This document shows positions 40,537-49,715 of a DNA stretch of 64,000 nt, piece after piece. The position numbers and the translations under genes were made by a program. The notes beneath the pieces were generated by a model. It was not told the DNA's origin. It was given only the letters and a program-made list of their open reading frames with translations, and searched no databases. The stretch comes from Tropicimonas sp. IMCC6043. Lineage in GTDB: Bacteria; Pseudomonadota; Alphaproteobacteria; Rhodobacterales; Rhodobacteraceae. Location of the stretch: positions 62,001 through 126,000 of the forward strand of contig NZ_SELO01000008.1 in NCBI RefSeq assembly GCF_004146235.1, written 5' to 3'. Each line of letters starts with the position of its first letter. The first letter of the stretch is position 1.

Positions 40537-41049
40537 ATGGCGGAAGGCCACGGCGGGACACCGCAGCATGGCGAGACGCTGCTCTTCCTGACGGACGAGC
40601 AGTTACGCAAGGGAATCGAGGCATTCTTTTTTGCCTACAAGGGGTTCACCGCGGACCCCGACCGGATCCTGGAGGCGCGCGGTTACGGGCGGGCACATCA
40701 CCGCGCGATTCATTTCATCCATCGCAGCCACGGCACGACGGTGAACAACCTGCTGGCGATTCTCGGGGTGACCAAACAGTCCCTGAACCGCGTGCTCCGC
40801 ACTTTGATCGAGGACGGGCTTGTGGAAAGTCGGGTCGGCACGCGGGACAAGCGGGAGCGGCATCTCTACCTGACCGAGGACGGTCAGGCGCTCGAACAGG
40901 AGCTGAGCGCGGTGCAGCAGGCGCGGGTGCGCGACGCGTTCCGCGCGGCGGGCCCGGGCGCGGTGGCGGGCTTTCGCAATGTGCTCGAGGCGATGATGGA
41001 CCCGGAGATGCGGCGCCGTTATCAACGGCTGACGGAGAATGGCCGATGA
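40537..41049 (+). CDS. petP: MarR-family regulator, PetP-like
   Basis: A 170-residue winged-helix regulator with the MarR core: GYGRAHHRAIHFIHR, LLAILGVTKQSLNRVLRTLIEDGLV and RVGTRDKRERHLYLTEDGQ. Its stop overlaps the next start by ATGA, and the next gene encodes a PetR-like response regulator. In R. capsulatus, petP-petR lie beside the bc1 genes; here petABC is 23 kb away. The symbol rests on domain type and pairing, so it is probable rather than proven. Confidence 0.85.
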   Translation: MAEGHGGTPQHGETLLFLTDEQLRKGIEAFFFAYKGFTADPDRILEARGYGRAHHRAIHFIHRSHGTTVNNLLAILGVTKQSLNRVLRTLIEDGLVESRVGTRDKRERHLYLTEDGQALEQELSAVQQARVRDAFRAAGPGAVAGFRNVLEAMMDPEMRRRYQRLTENGR

Positions 41050-41765
41050 GCGAACTGCTCGCAGGCGCCGAGGTCGAGGCGCACCTGCTGATCGTGGACG
41101 ATGACGAAAGAATCCGGGGGCTTCTCAAGAAGTTCCTGGTTCGTCACGGGTTCCTGGTATCGGCGGCACGAGATGCCGACCAGGCGCGGCGGCTGCTCGG
41201 GGGCCTGGAATTCGAACTGATCGTGCTCGACGTGATGATGCCCGGTGAGGACGGAGTGAGCCTGACGCGCGAGTTGCGCAAGGAGATGGCAACGCCGATC
41301 CTGCTGCTGACGGCGCGGGGCGAGACAGAGGACCGGATCGCGGGGCTTGAGGCCGGCGCGGACGACTACCTCGCCAAGCCGTTCGAGCCCAAGGAACTCC
41401 TGCTCCGGATCAACGCGATCCTGCGGCGTATGCCCGCCGAAGTGGTGGTGGATTCGGGGCCGAAGCTTCTCAATCTCGGCCGGGTTCGCTACGATGTGGA
41501 CAAGAGCGAACTCTGGAGCGGCGACGAGCCGGTGCGGCTGACGGCGACGGAGGTCGCCCTGATGCGAATCTTTGCGGCCCATCCCGCCGAACCGCTGAGC
41601 CGGGCGCGGCTGGTGGCCGAGCTCGGCCGCGACGGCGACCAGGCTCAGGAGCGGGCGGTCGACGTGCAGATCACTCGACTCAGGCGCAAGATTGAGAACG
41701 ACCCGCGCCAGCCGCGCTACCTGCAGACGGTGCGTGGCGCGGGATACATGCTGGCGCCGGATTGA
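41046..41765 (+). CDS. petR: Response regulator, PetR-like (OmpR family)
   Basis: A 239-residue regulator: receiver domain (VDDDERIRG; phospho-acceptor Asp62 in LIVLDVMMPGEDG, Lys110 in YLAKPFEPKE) and C-terminal OmpR-type winged helix ending YLQTVRGAGYMLAPD. No histidine kinase gene lies alongside, so it is an orphan regulator as in the PetR system. It overlaps petP by four bases. Confidence 0.88.
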   Translation: MSELLAGAEVEAHLLIVDDDERIRGLLKKFLVRHGFLVSAARDADQARRLLGGLEFELIVLDVMMPGEDGVSLTRELRKEMATPILLLTARGETEDRIAGLEAGADDYLAKPFEPKELLLRINAILRRMPAEVVVDSGPKLLNLGRVRYDVDKSELWSGDEPVRLTATEVALMRIFAAHPAEPLSRARLVAELGRDGDQAQERAVDVQITRLRRKIENDPRQPRYLQTVRGAGYMLAPD

Positions 41766-41806
41766 CCTCCGCTGCGCGGTTCTCCTGCGCCTCTTCGGAG
41801 GAGACA

Positions 41807-42154
41807 ATGCCCATGTTGCATGGCCTGTCGAACAGCCTGAAACGCCTGTTTCGACCCCGTCGGGAAAACTCCGACATGTCGCTGCGCTTCCCAGAGGTGG
41901 CGCGCCCGGACTATCCCAACCCGATGCCGCCGCCCTGGATCGCCTTTCCCGACATCGCCCCCGACTCCATCGGCTGGCGCATGGGATCGGGCGAGGTCTA
42001 CATGATGGACTTTCACCAATGGTACATGCAGCTCGACGACAGGGCGGCCCGCCATCTTCGCGAGCGCTGGCCGGCGCCGGAGGACTGGGCGGATTTCTAC
42101 CCGACCTATGAGACGCGACGCAGAACGCGACACGAGACACGGAGGCGCCGATGA
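41807..42154 (+). CDS. Conserved-looking hypothetical protein
   Basis: A 115-residue protein with GGAGGAG just before ATG 41807. After a short basic N-terminus it has a dense aromatic/Pro block (RPDYPNPMPPPWIAFPDIAP, then IGWRMGSGEVYMMDF and FHQWYMQL) with the character of a small conserved domain. The stop overlaps the next start (ATGA), so it is coupled to the HDAC-like gene. Function unknown. Confidence 0.65.
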   Translation: MPMLHGLSNSLKRLFRPRRENSDMSLRFPEVARPDYPNPMPPPWIAFPDIAPDSIGWRMGSGEVYMMDFHQWYMQLDDRAARHLRERWPAPEDWADFYPTYETRRRTRHETRRRR

Positions 42155-43086
42155 CGACCGGGCTCTACAGCCACCCCGACTGCCTGGGCCACGAGACACC
42201 GCCCGGCCACCCGGAGCGCAGCGACAGGTTGCGGGCCGTCCTCGCGGCACTGGATGATCCGGCCTTCGCGGCACTCGATCGGCGCGAGGCGCCGCTGGTG
42301 GAGCGCTCCGAACTGCTGCGGGTTCACCCTGAGTCACATGTCGCCGCAATCGAAGCGGCGATACCGGCGGTGGGCGACGTCATGCTTGATGCCGACACCC
42401 ATGTGATGGCCGGCTCGTTGAAGGCGGCGCAACGCGCGGCCGGCGCAGTGGTCGCTGCGGTGGACGCGGTGATCGCGGGAGAGCTCGGGAACGCCTTCTG
42501 CGCCATCCGGCCGCCCGGACACCATGCCGAGAGATCGGTGCCGATGGGCTTCTGCCTGTTCGGCAACGTCTCGATCGGCGCGAAACGGGCGCTCGATCAC
42601 CACGGGCTCGAACGGGTGGCGATCGTCGATTTCGACGTCCACCACGGAAACGGAACGCAGGACCTGCTCTGGGACGAGGCGCGTGTCCTGTTCTGCTCGA
42701 CGCACCAGATGCCGCTCTATCCCGGATCGGGGGACCCGCGTGAGACCGGGGCGCACGGAAATATCATCAACGCGGCGCTGCCGCCGGGGGCGGGCAGCGT
42801 GGCGTTCCGAAATGTCATGGAAGGACAGATCCTGCCGGCGCTGGACGATTTCCGTCCGGAGCTTGTCCTGATCTCGGCCGGGTTCGACGCGCATCGTGAC
42901 GATCCCCTGGCGCAGCTCGAGCTTGTCGAAGAGGATTTCGCCTGGGTCACGCAGCGTATCTGCGATGTGGCGGACACCCATTCCGGAGGGCGCGTGGTCT
43001 CGACTCTCGAAGGCGGCTATGATCTGGAGGCACTGGCCGCCTCGGCGGCGGCGCATGTGAAGGTGCTGATGGAGCGGGGGAAATGA
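42151..43086 (+). CDS. Histone-deacetylase-like amidohydrolase
   Basis: A 311-residue zinc hydrolase of the HDAC/acetylpolyamine amidohydrolase superfamily. Motifs: RPPGHHAE (catalytic His pair), DFDVHHGNGTQ and GFDAHRDDPL with zinc-binding Asp/His, and LEGGYDLEA with the catalytic Tyr. In bacteria such proteins deacetylate polyamines or proteins; the substrate is unknown. It is between a small hypothetical gene and xseB with ATGA overlaps on both sides. Confidence 0.92.
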   Translation: MTTGLYSHPDCLGHETPPGHPERSDRLRAVLAALDDPAFAALDRREAPLVERSELLRVHPESHVAAIEAAIPAVGDVMLDADTHVMAGSLKAAQRAAGAVVAAVDAVIAGELGNAFCAIRPPGHHAERSVPMGFCLFGNVSIGAKRALDHHGLERVAIVDFDVHHGNGTQDLLWDEARVLFCSTHQMPLYPGSGDPRETGAHGNIINAALPPGAGSVAFRNVMEGQILPALDDFRPELVLISAGFDAHRDDPLAQLELVEEDFAWVTQRICDVADTHSGGRVVSTLEGGYDLEALAASAAAHVKVLMERGK

Positions 43087-43325
43087 GCGAGAGTCCGGTC
43101 GAGAAGATGAGCTTCGAACAGGCGATGACGGAGCTCGAACAGGTGGTGAAGACGCTCGAGGCCGGTGACGTGGCGCTGGAGGATTCGATCCGTCTCTACG
43201 AGCGCGGCGACGCACTCAGAAAGCGCTGCGAGGCGCAACTCCAGGCGGCAGAGGAAAAGATCGCCGCGATCACCACCGACGCAAGCGGCGCCGCCACCGG
43301 AACGAAACCCTTCGACGCCGAATGA
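43083..43325 (+). CDS. xseB: Exonuclease VII small subunit
   Basis: An 80-residue protein matching XseB: SFEQAMTELEQVVKTLEAGDVALEDSIRLYERG. It forms the small subunit of ExoVII, which degrades single-stranded DNA. Starts at ATG 43083 overlapping the HDAC-like stop, ends overlapping ispA (ATGA). xseA is not in the window. Confidence 0.94.
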   Translation: MSESPVEKMSFEQAMTELEQVVKTLEAGDVALEDSIRLYERGDALRKRCEAQLQAAEEKIAAITTDASGAATGTKPFDAE

Positions 43326-44194
43326 GCTATCGGGAGCGACTCGACGCCGCTTCGGCCCGGGTGCGGGCGCATCTGGCGGCGGAACTGGACGATTGCGCGA
43401 ATCAGCCTGTGATCGCGGCGATGCGCTACGCGGTCAGCGGCGGCAAGGGCCTGCGTGGGTTCCTCGTGCTGGAGAGCGCGGCGCTCCATGGCGTTGACGA
43501 GGCGCGGGCGATCTGGGCGGCGGCGGCAATCGAGGCGGTGCACGCCTATTCGCTCGTGCATGACGACCTGCCGGCGATGGACGATGACGATCTGCGTCGC
43601 GGACAGCCGACTGTGCATGTGAAATGGGACGAGGCGACGGCGATTCTCACCGGCGACGCGCTGCAGACGCTGGCCTTCGAATTGCTGGCGAATCCCCGCT
43701 GCTCCGAGGATCCCACTGTCCGCATCGACCTCGTCGCCTCTCTGGCCCGGGCGGCCGGCCCGCGCGGCATGGTGCTGGGACAGGCGCTGGACATCGCAGC
43801 GGAGACGGCGATGGAACCGCTCGGGCTCACCGAGATCACCCGGTTGCAGGCCAACAAGACGGGCGCGCTGATCCGGTGGTCCGCCGAGGCCGGGGCGCGC
43901 CTGGCAGGCGCCGACCCCGAGCCGCTTACGCGCTACGCCACGGCGCTCGGCCTTGCCTTCCAGATCGCGGACGACATCTTGGATGTCGAGGGCGATGCCG
44001 CGACGGCGGGCAAGGCGCTGCGGAAGGATGCCGATGCCGGCAAGGCGACATTCGTCTCCCTGCTCGGGCTGGAGGGCGCTAGGTCGCGGGCCCGGGCCCT
44101 TGTGGAAGAGGCGCTAGAGGCGCTATCGCCCTATGGAGCGCGGGCCGAGACCTTGCGGGAGACCGCCCGTTTCGTTATCGCGCGCAAGATGTGA
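43322..44194 (+). CDS. ispA: Polyprenyl (farnesyl) diphosphate synthase
   Basis: A 290-residue trans-prenyltransferase: GGKGLRGFLVLES near residue 42, first Asp-rich motif DDLPAMDDDDLRRG (about 81-94) and second motif DDILDVEGD (about 217-225). Isoprenoid chain elongation in the MEP pathway, next to dxs. Family length is normal. Confidence 0.94.
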   Translation: MSYRERLDAASARVRAHLAAELDDCANQPVIAAMRYAVSGGKGLRGFLVLESAALHGVDEARAIWAAAAIEAVHAYSLVHDDLPAMDDDDLRRGQPTVHVKWDEATAILTGDALQTLAFELLANPRCSEDPTVRIDLVASLARAAGPRGMVLGQALDIAAETAMEPLGLTEITRLQANKTGALIRWSAEAGARLAGADPEPLTRYATALGLAFQIADDILDVEGDAATAGKALRKDADAGKATFVSLLGLEGARSRARALVEEALEALSPYGARAETLRETARFVIARKM

Positions 44195-44275
44195 CGCCGC
44201 ACGGGACGCCGTGCGAGATCGACGGTCGCCGCCGTTCCGGATGGCGGCGCGCCGCGGCCGACGGAGGGCCGAGCC

Positions 44276-46204
44276 ATGCCGACGAGACCGACCACGCCGC
44301 TTCTGGACCGGGTTCAGAGCCCCGCCGACCTGAAGCGTTTTACCGATGACGAGCTCGAGGATCTCGCCGAAGAGCTGCGCGCCGAAGTGATCTCGGCGGT
44401 GAGCGAGACCGGCGGGCATCTCGGCGCGGGGCTTGGCGTGGTCGAATTGACCGTGGCGCTGCATGCGGTTTTCGACGCGCCGAAGGACAAGGTGATCTGG
44501 GACGTCAGCCACCAGTGCTACCCGCACAAGATCCTGACCGGCCGCCGCGACCGGATCCGCACCCTGCGCCAGAAAGACGGGCTCTCGGGCTTCACCAAGC
44601 GGTCCGAGTCGCCCTACGACGCGTTCGGTGCCGCCCACAGCTCGACCTCGATTTCGGCCGCGCTCGGCTTTGCCGTCGCGCGCGATCTAGGCGGGCAGAC
44701 CGAGGCGGGGCTCGGTGACGCCATCGCGGTGATTGGCGACGGGGCGATGAGCGGCGGCATGGCCTTCGAGGCCATGAACAATGCCGGCCATCTCGACAAG
44801 CGGCTGATCGTCATCCTCAATGACAACGAGATGTCCATCGCGCCGCCTGTGGGCGCGCTGTCCTCCTATCTCTCGCGGCTCTATGCCGGCGCGCCGTTCC
44901 AGGACCTGAAGGCGGCCGCCAAGGGCGCGCTGAGCTTCCTGCCCGAGCCATTCTATGAAGGCGCGAAGCGGGCGCGCGACATGGTCAAGCATGTCACTAT
45001 TGGCGGCACGCTCTTTGAGGAGTTGGGATTCGAGTATGTCGGGCCGATCGACGGCCATGACATGGATATGCTGCTTTCGGTGCTGCGCACGGTGAAGGCG
45101 CGGGCCGACGGTCCGGTGTTGATTCACGCGATCACGCGCAAGGGTAAGGGCTACGCGCCGGCCGAAGAGGCGCAGGACAAGGGCCATGGCGTAAGTAAGT
45201 TCGACGTCGTGACCGGGGCGCAGAAGAAGGCCGCGAGCAATGCGCCGAGCTACACCAAGGTCTTTGCCGAAGCTCTCATGCAACATGCCGCCGAAGACGA
45301 CAGGATCACCGCGATCACCGCGGCGATGCCGGACGGCACCGGGCTCAACCTTTTCGCCGAGCGCTATCCGTCCCGCTGTTTCGATGTCGGGATTGCCGAG
45401 CAGCACGCGGTGACCTTTGCCGCCGGCCAGGCCGCGGGCGGGATGAAGCCCTTCTGCGCGATCTATTCGACCTTCCTGCAACGCGGCTATGACCAGGTGG
45501 TCCATGACGTCGCCATCCAGCGCTTGCCAGTGCGTTTCGCCATCGACCGGGCCGGCCTCGTCGGCGCTGACGGGGCGACCCATGCCGGCGCCTTCGACGT
45601 CGCCTATCTGAGCAACCTTCCCGGGTTCGTGGTCATGGCGGCGGCGGACGAGGCGGAGCTCAAGCATATGGTCGCGACGGCGGTCGCCCATGACGACGGG
45701 CCCATCGCCTTCCGCTATCCGCGCGGCGAAGGGGTGGGCGTTGAGATGCCCGAGCGCGGCGCGCCGCTCGAGATCGGCAAGGGGCGGATGATCCGGGAAG
45801 GCAGCCGGGTGGCTCTGCTCTCCTTCGGGACCCGCCTGCAAGAGGTCGAGAAAGCCGCCGAAAGCCTGGCGCGGCGCGGCATCAACCCGAGCGTCGCCGA
45901 TGCCCGCTTCGCCAAGCCACTCGACCGGGACCTGATCCTCGATCTCGTTCATCACCATGAGGCGCTGATCACGATCGAGGAGGGCGCGGTGGGCGGATTC
46001 GGCTCCCATGTCGCACAGCTCCTGGCCGAGGAAGGCGTTTTCGACCACGGGCTGAAGTTCCGCTCGATGGTCCTGCCCGACATCTTCATCGACCAGGCGA
46101 GCCCGAGCGACATGTATGCTGTGGCGAAGATGAACGCCGAGGATATCGAAGCCAAGGTTCTGGATGTTCTCGGCGTCAGCCGGATCAAGGCGGCAAGCGC
46201 TTAA
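44276..46204 (+). CDS. dxs: 1-deoxy-D-xylulose-5-phosphate synthase
   Basis: First MEP-pathway enzyme, TDP-dependent. The 642-residue protein has [32 protein letters not shown] with LNDNEMSI (TDP/Mg2+ motif) and the transketolase-like [15 protein letters not shown] and [20 protein letters not shown] precedes the ATG. It follows ispA by 81 bases and together they supply isoprenoids. Confidence 0.97.
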   Translation: MPTRPTTPLLDRVQSPADLKRFTDDELEDLAEELRAEVISAVSETGGHLGAGLGVVELTVALHAVFDAPKDKVIWDVSHQCYPHKILTGRRDRIRTLRQKDGLSGFTKRSESPYDAFGAAHSSTSISAALGFAVARDLGGQTEAGLGDAIAVIGDGAMSGGMAFEAMNNAGHLDKRLIVILNDNEMSIAPPVGALSSYLSRLYAGAPFQDLKAAAKGALSFLPEPFYEGAKRARDMVKHVTIGGTLFEELGFEYVGPIDGHDMDMLLSVLRTVKARADGPVLIHAITRKGKGYAPAEEAQDKGHGVSKFDVVTGAQKKAASNAPSYTKVFAEALMQHAAEDDRITAITAAMPDGTGLNLFAERYPSRCFDVGIAEQHAVTFAAGQAAGGMKPFCAIYSTFLQRGYDQVVHDVAIQRLPVRFAIDRAGLVGADGATHAGAFDVAYLSNLPGFVVMAAADEAELKHMVATAVAHDDGPIAFRYPRGEGVGVEMPERGAPLEIGKGRMIREGSRVALLSFGTRLQEVEKAAESLARRGINPSVADARFAKPLDRDLILDLVHHHEALITIEEGAVGGFGSHVAQLLAEEGVFDHGLKFRSMVLPDIFIDQASPSDMYAVAKMNAEDIEAKVLDVLGVSRIKAASA

Positions 46205-46222
46205 ACGGCTCAGTCGCCGCGG

Positions 46223-46903
46223 TCACTCGCAATAGCGGGACTGGATCTCCGGCCGGAAATCGTAGGGTGGCGTCAGATCGTCGAGCCCTGCGGGGTTTTC
46301 CCTGATGAGGTCCAGCGGATTCCGGGAGAGACGCCAAGCGTCCCTCAGGCTCTCCCGATCGTGCATTGCACCTGACCGAACAGGCGCGCGCCGCTCGGGC
46401 TCGTATCGCAGGCCCTGACAGATGCGCTGCTGCCGGATGTCTGGTGCCGGCGGCCGGTCCGGGCTGAATCCGGTCAGATCAACGATGTGCCCGATGCGCG
46501 TGGCGCTGCCAAGTATCTCGAAGGTCAGCGTATCGGGCAGGGTGAAGATACCGGTCTCGGCTCCCGAGCCGAACCGCGCCGCCTCGCCCTGCCAGAGGTT
46601 GCCGTATTCGAACTGAAGCCGGAAAACCCCGGGCGGAACCAGCACCCGGAAGAACCGGCCGCCCTCGATGTCGGCGGCGAGCACGGCCTCGTCGGTGTCG
46701 ACCTGTCGTAGCGTGAGCCGGAAGGCACGCCCGGGATCGGTCTGGACCTGAAGCGGGAAAACCGCAGGAAGGCCGCTGCGGTTCCATGCAAGGCCGTGAG
46801 GCGGCGCCGTTTCGCCGACCGCGGCAATGGCGGCGGCAAGCCAGACGAAAAAGAGGACGCCGGCGCCAACAAGGCGGCATTTCAGCAGCGCGGCTCCGGT
46901 CAC
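46223..46903 (-). CDS. Exported hypothetical protein
   Basis: A 226-residue protein from a GTG start, with a hydrophobic leader (LVGAGVLFFVWLAAAIAAV, about 11-29) and then a beta-rich domain (FRLTLRQVDTDEAVLAADIEG, VLVPPGVFRLQFEYGN). The end has RICQGLRYEPERRAP. No domain known. It is convergent with dxs. It could be a periplasmic or outer-membrane lipoprotein-like protein, but no lipobox is seen. Confidence 0.7.
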   Translation of the reverse strand: MTGAALLKCRLVGAGVLFFVWLAAAIAAVGETAPPHGLAWNRSGLPAVFPLQVQTDPGRAFRLTLRQVDTDEAVLAADIEGGRFFRVLVPPGVFRLQFEYGNLWQGEAARFGSGAETGIFTLPDTLTFEILGSATRIGHIVDLTGFSPDRPPAPDIRQQRICQGLRYEPERRAPVRSGAMHDRESLRDAWRLSRNPLDLIRENPAGLDDLTPPYDFRPEIQSRYCE

Positions 46904-46939
46904 ATCGGCCTCCTTTCGACATTGCCCGCCTGCCCCATG

Positions 46940-47404
46940 TCAGAGAGTCCGGGCGTATTCCTCGAGTTGCGTTGCTACCGTGCCCCAGCCATCGAAGAAC
47001 CCCATTTCCTCGTGGCGCTTGCACGCGTCGGGGGAGCGGTGGCGCGCTGTGGCAGTGTATTTGGTCTTGCCACGGTCCGCGTCCTCGAAATCGACGATCG
47101 CGGTCATGAAAGGGTCCGGCGCGGGCTTCCATCCCTCGGAATAGGCGTCCGTGAAGACAAGTCGTCTGCCCTCGACGATCTCGAGATAGACCCCGTCATT
47201 GCGCATCAGATTGCCGTCGACATTGAAGGTGGTGTTGAAACGGCCACCAGCCCGCAGGTCGATCTCGCAGGAGTCGACGCTGTGCGGTCGCGGAACGAAG
47301 AAATGCGGGATGTGTTCCGGCCGGGTCCAGCATTCCCAGAGCAGCGCGCGGGGCGCATCGACGATTCGGGTAAAGGTAAGGTCGGTTTCGGGATCGAGTT
47401 TCAT
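46940..47404 (-). CDS. SRPBCC (AHSA1-like) domain protein
   Basis: A 154-residue START/AHSA1-type protein: LTFTRIVDAPRALLWECWT at the start, FTDAYSEGWKP and FEDADRGKTKYTATARHRS, then HEEMGFFDGWGTVATQLEEY at the end, the usual closing helix. It is coupled to the ArsR-like gene by an ATGA overlap. These pairs are common in bacteria; the ligand is unknown. Confidence 0.92.
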   Translation of the reverse strand: MKLDPETDLTFTRIVDAPRALLWECWTRPEHIPHFFVPRPHSVDSCEIDLRAGGRFNTTFNVDGNLMRNDGVYLEIVEGRRLVFTDAYSEGWKPAPDPFMTAIVDFEDADRGKTKYTATARHRSPDACKRHEEMGFFDGWGTVATQLEEYARTL

Positions 47405-47742
47405 GAATTGCGTTCCTTCATCAGTCTGGTGACATAATCGTCGAGTCTGTCCAGCCGGCCCTCCCAGGCGGCGCGCTGCTCCCCGAGCCAGTCCTGCGCC
47501 GGCAGGAAGGCATCCGGAGCGAGAGCGCAGATTCGGGTCCGACCTTCCTTGCGCGATGTGACGAGCCCCGCCGCCTCAAGCTTTCCAATGTGGCCCATGA
47601 AGGACGGCAGGGACATCGCATGCGGCGCGGCAAGCTCGCTGACACTCGCCTCGCCGCGCGCGAGGCGGGCGAGAATGCTCCGCCGCGTGGGGTCACCCAG
47701 GGCGGAAAAGCAGAGATCGAGCCGTGCGTCTAACTTAGCCAT
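47401..47742 (-). CDS. ArsR-family winged-helix regulator
   Basis: A 113-residue regulator: ALGDPTRRSILARLARGEASVSELAAPHAMSLPSFMGHIGKLEAAGLV, then RKEGRTRICAL. No metal-site Cys pair is visible, which fits the SdpR-like subgroup that regulates a partner SRPBCC protein. The start codon overlaps a near-perfect inverted repeat, a likely autoregulatory operator. Confidence 0.92.
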   Translation of the reverse strand: MAKLDARLDLCFSALGDPTRRSILARLARGEASVSELAAPHAMSLPSFMGHIGKLEAAGLVTSRKEGRTRICALAPDAFLPAQDWLGEQRAAWEGRLDRLDDYVTRLMKERNS

Positions 47743-47800
47743 TCTCCTAAGTATGTTGACTACGAGGATCCGTGCAAGAAAAAGTTAGCCGTTTGCCTAA
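47733..47800. promoter_or_regulatory. Duplicated TTAG-N8-CTAA operator at the arsR-like gene
   Basis: ACTTAG-N8-CTAAGT (47733-47752) covers the arsR-like start. A second copy, GTTAG-N8-CTAA (TTAG at 47785-47788, CTAA at 47797-47800), has the same eight-base spacing and the same TTAGCC left half. Centres are 50 bases apart. This is likely the binding site for the ArsR-like protein. Confidence 0.6.
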
Positions 47801-47814
47801 TTGTTGTCGGGACC

Positions 47815-48675
47815 TCAACCGCGGAGGCCGCGGGATTCTTCCGCCAGTAGCTGCGCCAGCCCGCTCCGGTAATCCGGGTAAAGAAGCTCGACACCGAGGT
47901 CCCGCCGCATCTTGTCGTTCCGGACCTTCTTGCTCTCGGCATAGAAACTGCGCGCCATCGGGGTCATCTCGGCGCTGTCGTACTCCTCGACCGGCGGCAG
48001 CGGCAGGCCAAGAAGCTCGGCTGCGTGGGCGATGACGTCCTCCGGCGGCGCAGGGTCATTGTCGCAGACATTGTAGATCGCGCCGGGGTCGGGCCGGTCG
48101 ATGGAAGCGGCGAGGACCCGGGCAATGTCGTCGACATGAATGCGCGAGAACACCTGCCCTGGCTTGACGATCCGTCGTGCGGTGCCGGCCCGGACCTTAG
48201 CAAAGGGGCCGCGGCCGGGGCCGTAGATCCCTGCGAGGCGGAAGATGTGGAGCGGCAGGTCGGCTTCGGCAGCGAGCCGCTGCCAGGCCGCCTCGGCAGC
48301 CACGCGCAACTTGCCACGCCTGGTCGAAGGGGTGAGCGGAGTCGTCTCGTCGACCCAGCCGCCCTCGTGGTCGCCATAGACGCCCGTGGTCGAGAGATAG
48401 CCGATCCAGTCCGGGCGATGGCGGCGGAGGATGCCCTCGACATGCGGCAGGAAGGGATCTCCCTCTGCTCCTGGAGCGGCGGAAAGCAGAATATGGCTAG
48501 CCCGGCCGACAAGAGGGTCGAGGTCGCAGCCCGGCCAACGGTGAAGCTCGACGCCGGGATCGTCATCCTCGCCGGAACGCGTGGTGCCGATCAGGCGCCA
48601 TCCGTCTCCCCGCAGGTGCCGCGCGAGCGCGCGCGCTGTGTAGCCGTGGCCGAGGGAAAGAAGCGTGCGTGTCAT
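47815..48675 (-). CDS. NAD(P)-dependent epimerase/reductase-like protein
   Basis: A 286-residue extended SDR-type protein: LLSLGHGYTARALARHL (Rossmann start), LSTTGVYGDHEGGWVDE, HIFRLAGIYGPGRGPF and RIHVDDIARVLAASID. The catalytic Tyr-x3-Lys is not obvious in its usual place (the STTGVYGD segment has a Tyr without a Lys). It may be a non-classical YeeZ-like protein. ATG at 48675. Confidence 0.88.
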   Translation of the reverse strand: MTRTLLSLGHGYTARALARHLRGDGWRLIGTTRSGEDDDPGVELHRWPGCDLDPLVGRASHILLSAAPGAEGDPFLPHVEGILRRHRPDWIGYLSTTGVYGDHEGGWVDETTPLTPSTRRGKLRVAAEAAWQRLAAEADLPLHIFRLAGIYGPGRGPFAKVRAGTARRIVKPGQVFSRIHVDDIARVLAASIDRPDPGAIYNVCDNDPAPPEDVIAHAAELLGLPLPPVEEYDSAEMTPMARSFYAESKKVRNDKMRRDLGVELLYPDYRSGLAQLLAEESRGLRG

Positions 48676-48848
48676 GGTCGAGATATGTGCGACGCTGACG
48701 AGAAAGGGAAGGGCAGGTGTTTCCTGCTTCTTCTGTTCGGAAATATCCCGGGGGAGTCGCGGCCTGCTACGTCGGGGCAGCGCGTCCTCCGGCACCGAAG
48801 CTCGACACTCGTCGGTCGCCGCCTGGCCGGGCCTTACGGGTTTCCCGC

Positions 48849-49268
48849 TCAGGCGTCCACGCCACCCATCTCGCAAAGGATCCGCCACTCCGCGTCGGTA
48901 ACCGGCTGCACGGACAGGCGGCTGTTCTTTACCAGCACCAATTCGGAAAGATTCGGATTGGCCTTGATCTCGTCCAGCGTCACCGGGCGGGCGAATGGTG
49001 CGACGGCCCGGATGTCGACACACTCCCAGCGGTCGTCCTCAGTCGTGCTGTCAGGATGCGCCTCGGCCGAGACCTCGACGACCCCGACGATCGCCTTCTC
49101 GGTCTGCGAGTGATAAAAGAAGCCGCGCTCGCCGCGTTTCATCGCCCGCATGTTGTTGCGCGCCTGGTAGTTTCGCACGCCGTCCCATTCCTCGCCAGCC
49201 GCGCCTTTCGCCACTTGGTCGTCCCAGGACCAGGTCGACGGCTCGGACTTGAAGAGCCAATACGCCAT
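48849..49268 (-). CDS. EVE-domain protein
   Basis: A 139-residue EVE/PUA-like protein that may bind modified bases: YWLFKSEPSTWSWDDQ at the start, WDGVRNYQARNNMRAM and KRGERGFFYHSQTEKAIVG, then SVQPVTDAEWRIL at the end. ATG at 49268 shares one base with the stop of the YciI-like gene (TGATG). Its role is unknown. Confidence 0.93.
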   Translation of the reverse strand: MAYWLFKSEPSTWSWDDQVAKGAAGEEWDGVRNYQARNNMRAMKRGERGFFYHSQTEKAIVGVVEVSAEAHPDSTTEDDRWECVDIRAVAPFARPVTLDEIKANPNLSELVLVKNSRLSVQPVTDAEWRILCEMGGVDA

Positions 49269-49540
49269 CAGCCGATTACCTTCTTCCATGGGATGATCTC
49301 GACGCTCTCGAACAGGCCGGCCTTGCCATAGGGATCCTCGGCGGCCCAGGCCTCGACCTGCGCGACCGTGTCCGCCTCGAAGATGACGAGCGAGCCGCAC
49401 ATGTCGCCCTTGGCGTCGAGTAGCGGACCGGCCTCGACCACCATGTCGGAGCCTTTGAGATGCGCGATATGGGCGTCGCGGTTGTCGAGCCGGGTCTGGA
49501 GGGCGCCGGCCCGGTCCCGGGCGATGAGGGCGACGAGCAT
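49268..49540 (-). CDS. YciI-family protein
   Basis: A 90-residue ferredoxin-like alpha-beta protein: LVALIARDRAGALQTRLDNRDAHIAHL, then GPLLDAKGDMCGSLVIFEAD and AAEDPYGKAGLFESVEIIPWKK, matching YciI (the catalytic-looking His and Asp are present). It is translationally coupled with the EVE gene. Confidence 0.92.
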   Translation of the reverse strand: MLVALIARDRAGALQTRLDNRDAHIAHLKGSDMVVEAGPLLDAKGDMCGSLVIFEADTVAQVEAWAAEDPYGKAGLFESVEIIPWKKVIG

Positions 49541-49715
49541 GTCAGTCTCCTTGGTTTTGCGTCGCCGCACATTCCCGCGCGACGTGCGGCGACGCAAGCC
49601 CCGCGGCGCCGGGACCCATCAGGAGGCGGCGCGCGATCTGCCGCATCGCGGCGCCGGGCACCGCCCCTCTATCCTTCCCGGAGTACCGGCGATGCAGCGC
49701 AGCGGAGACCTCCCC

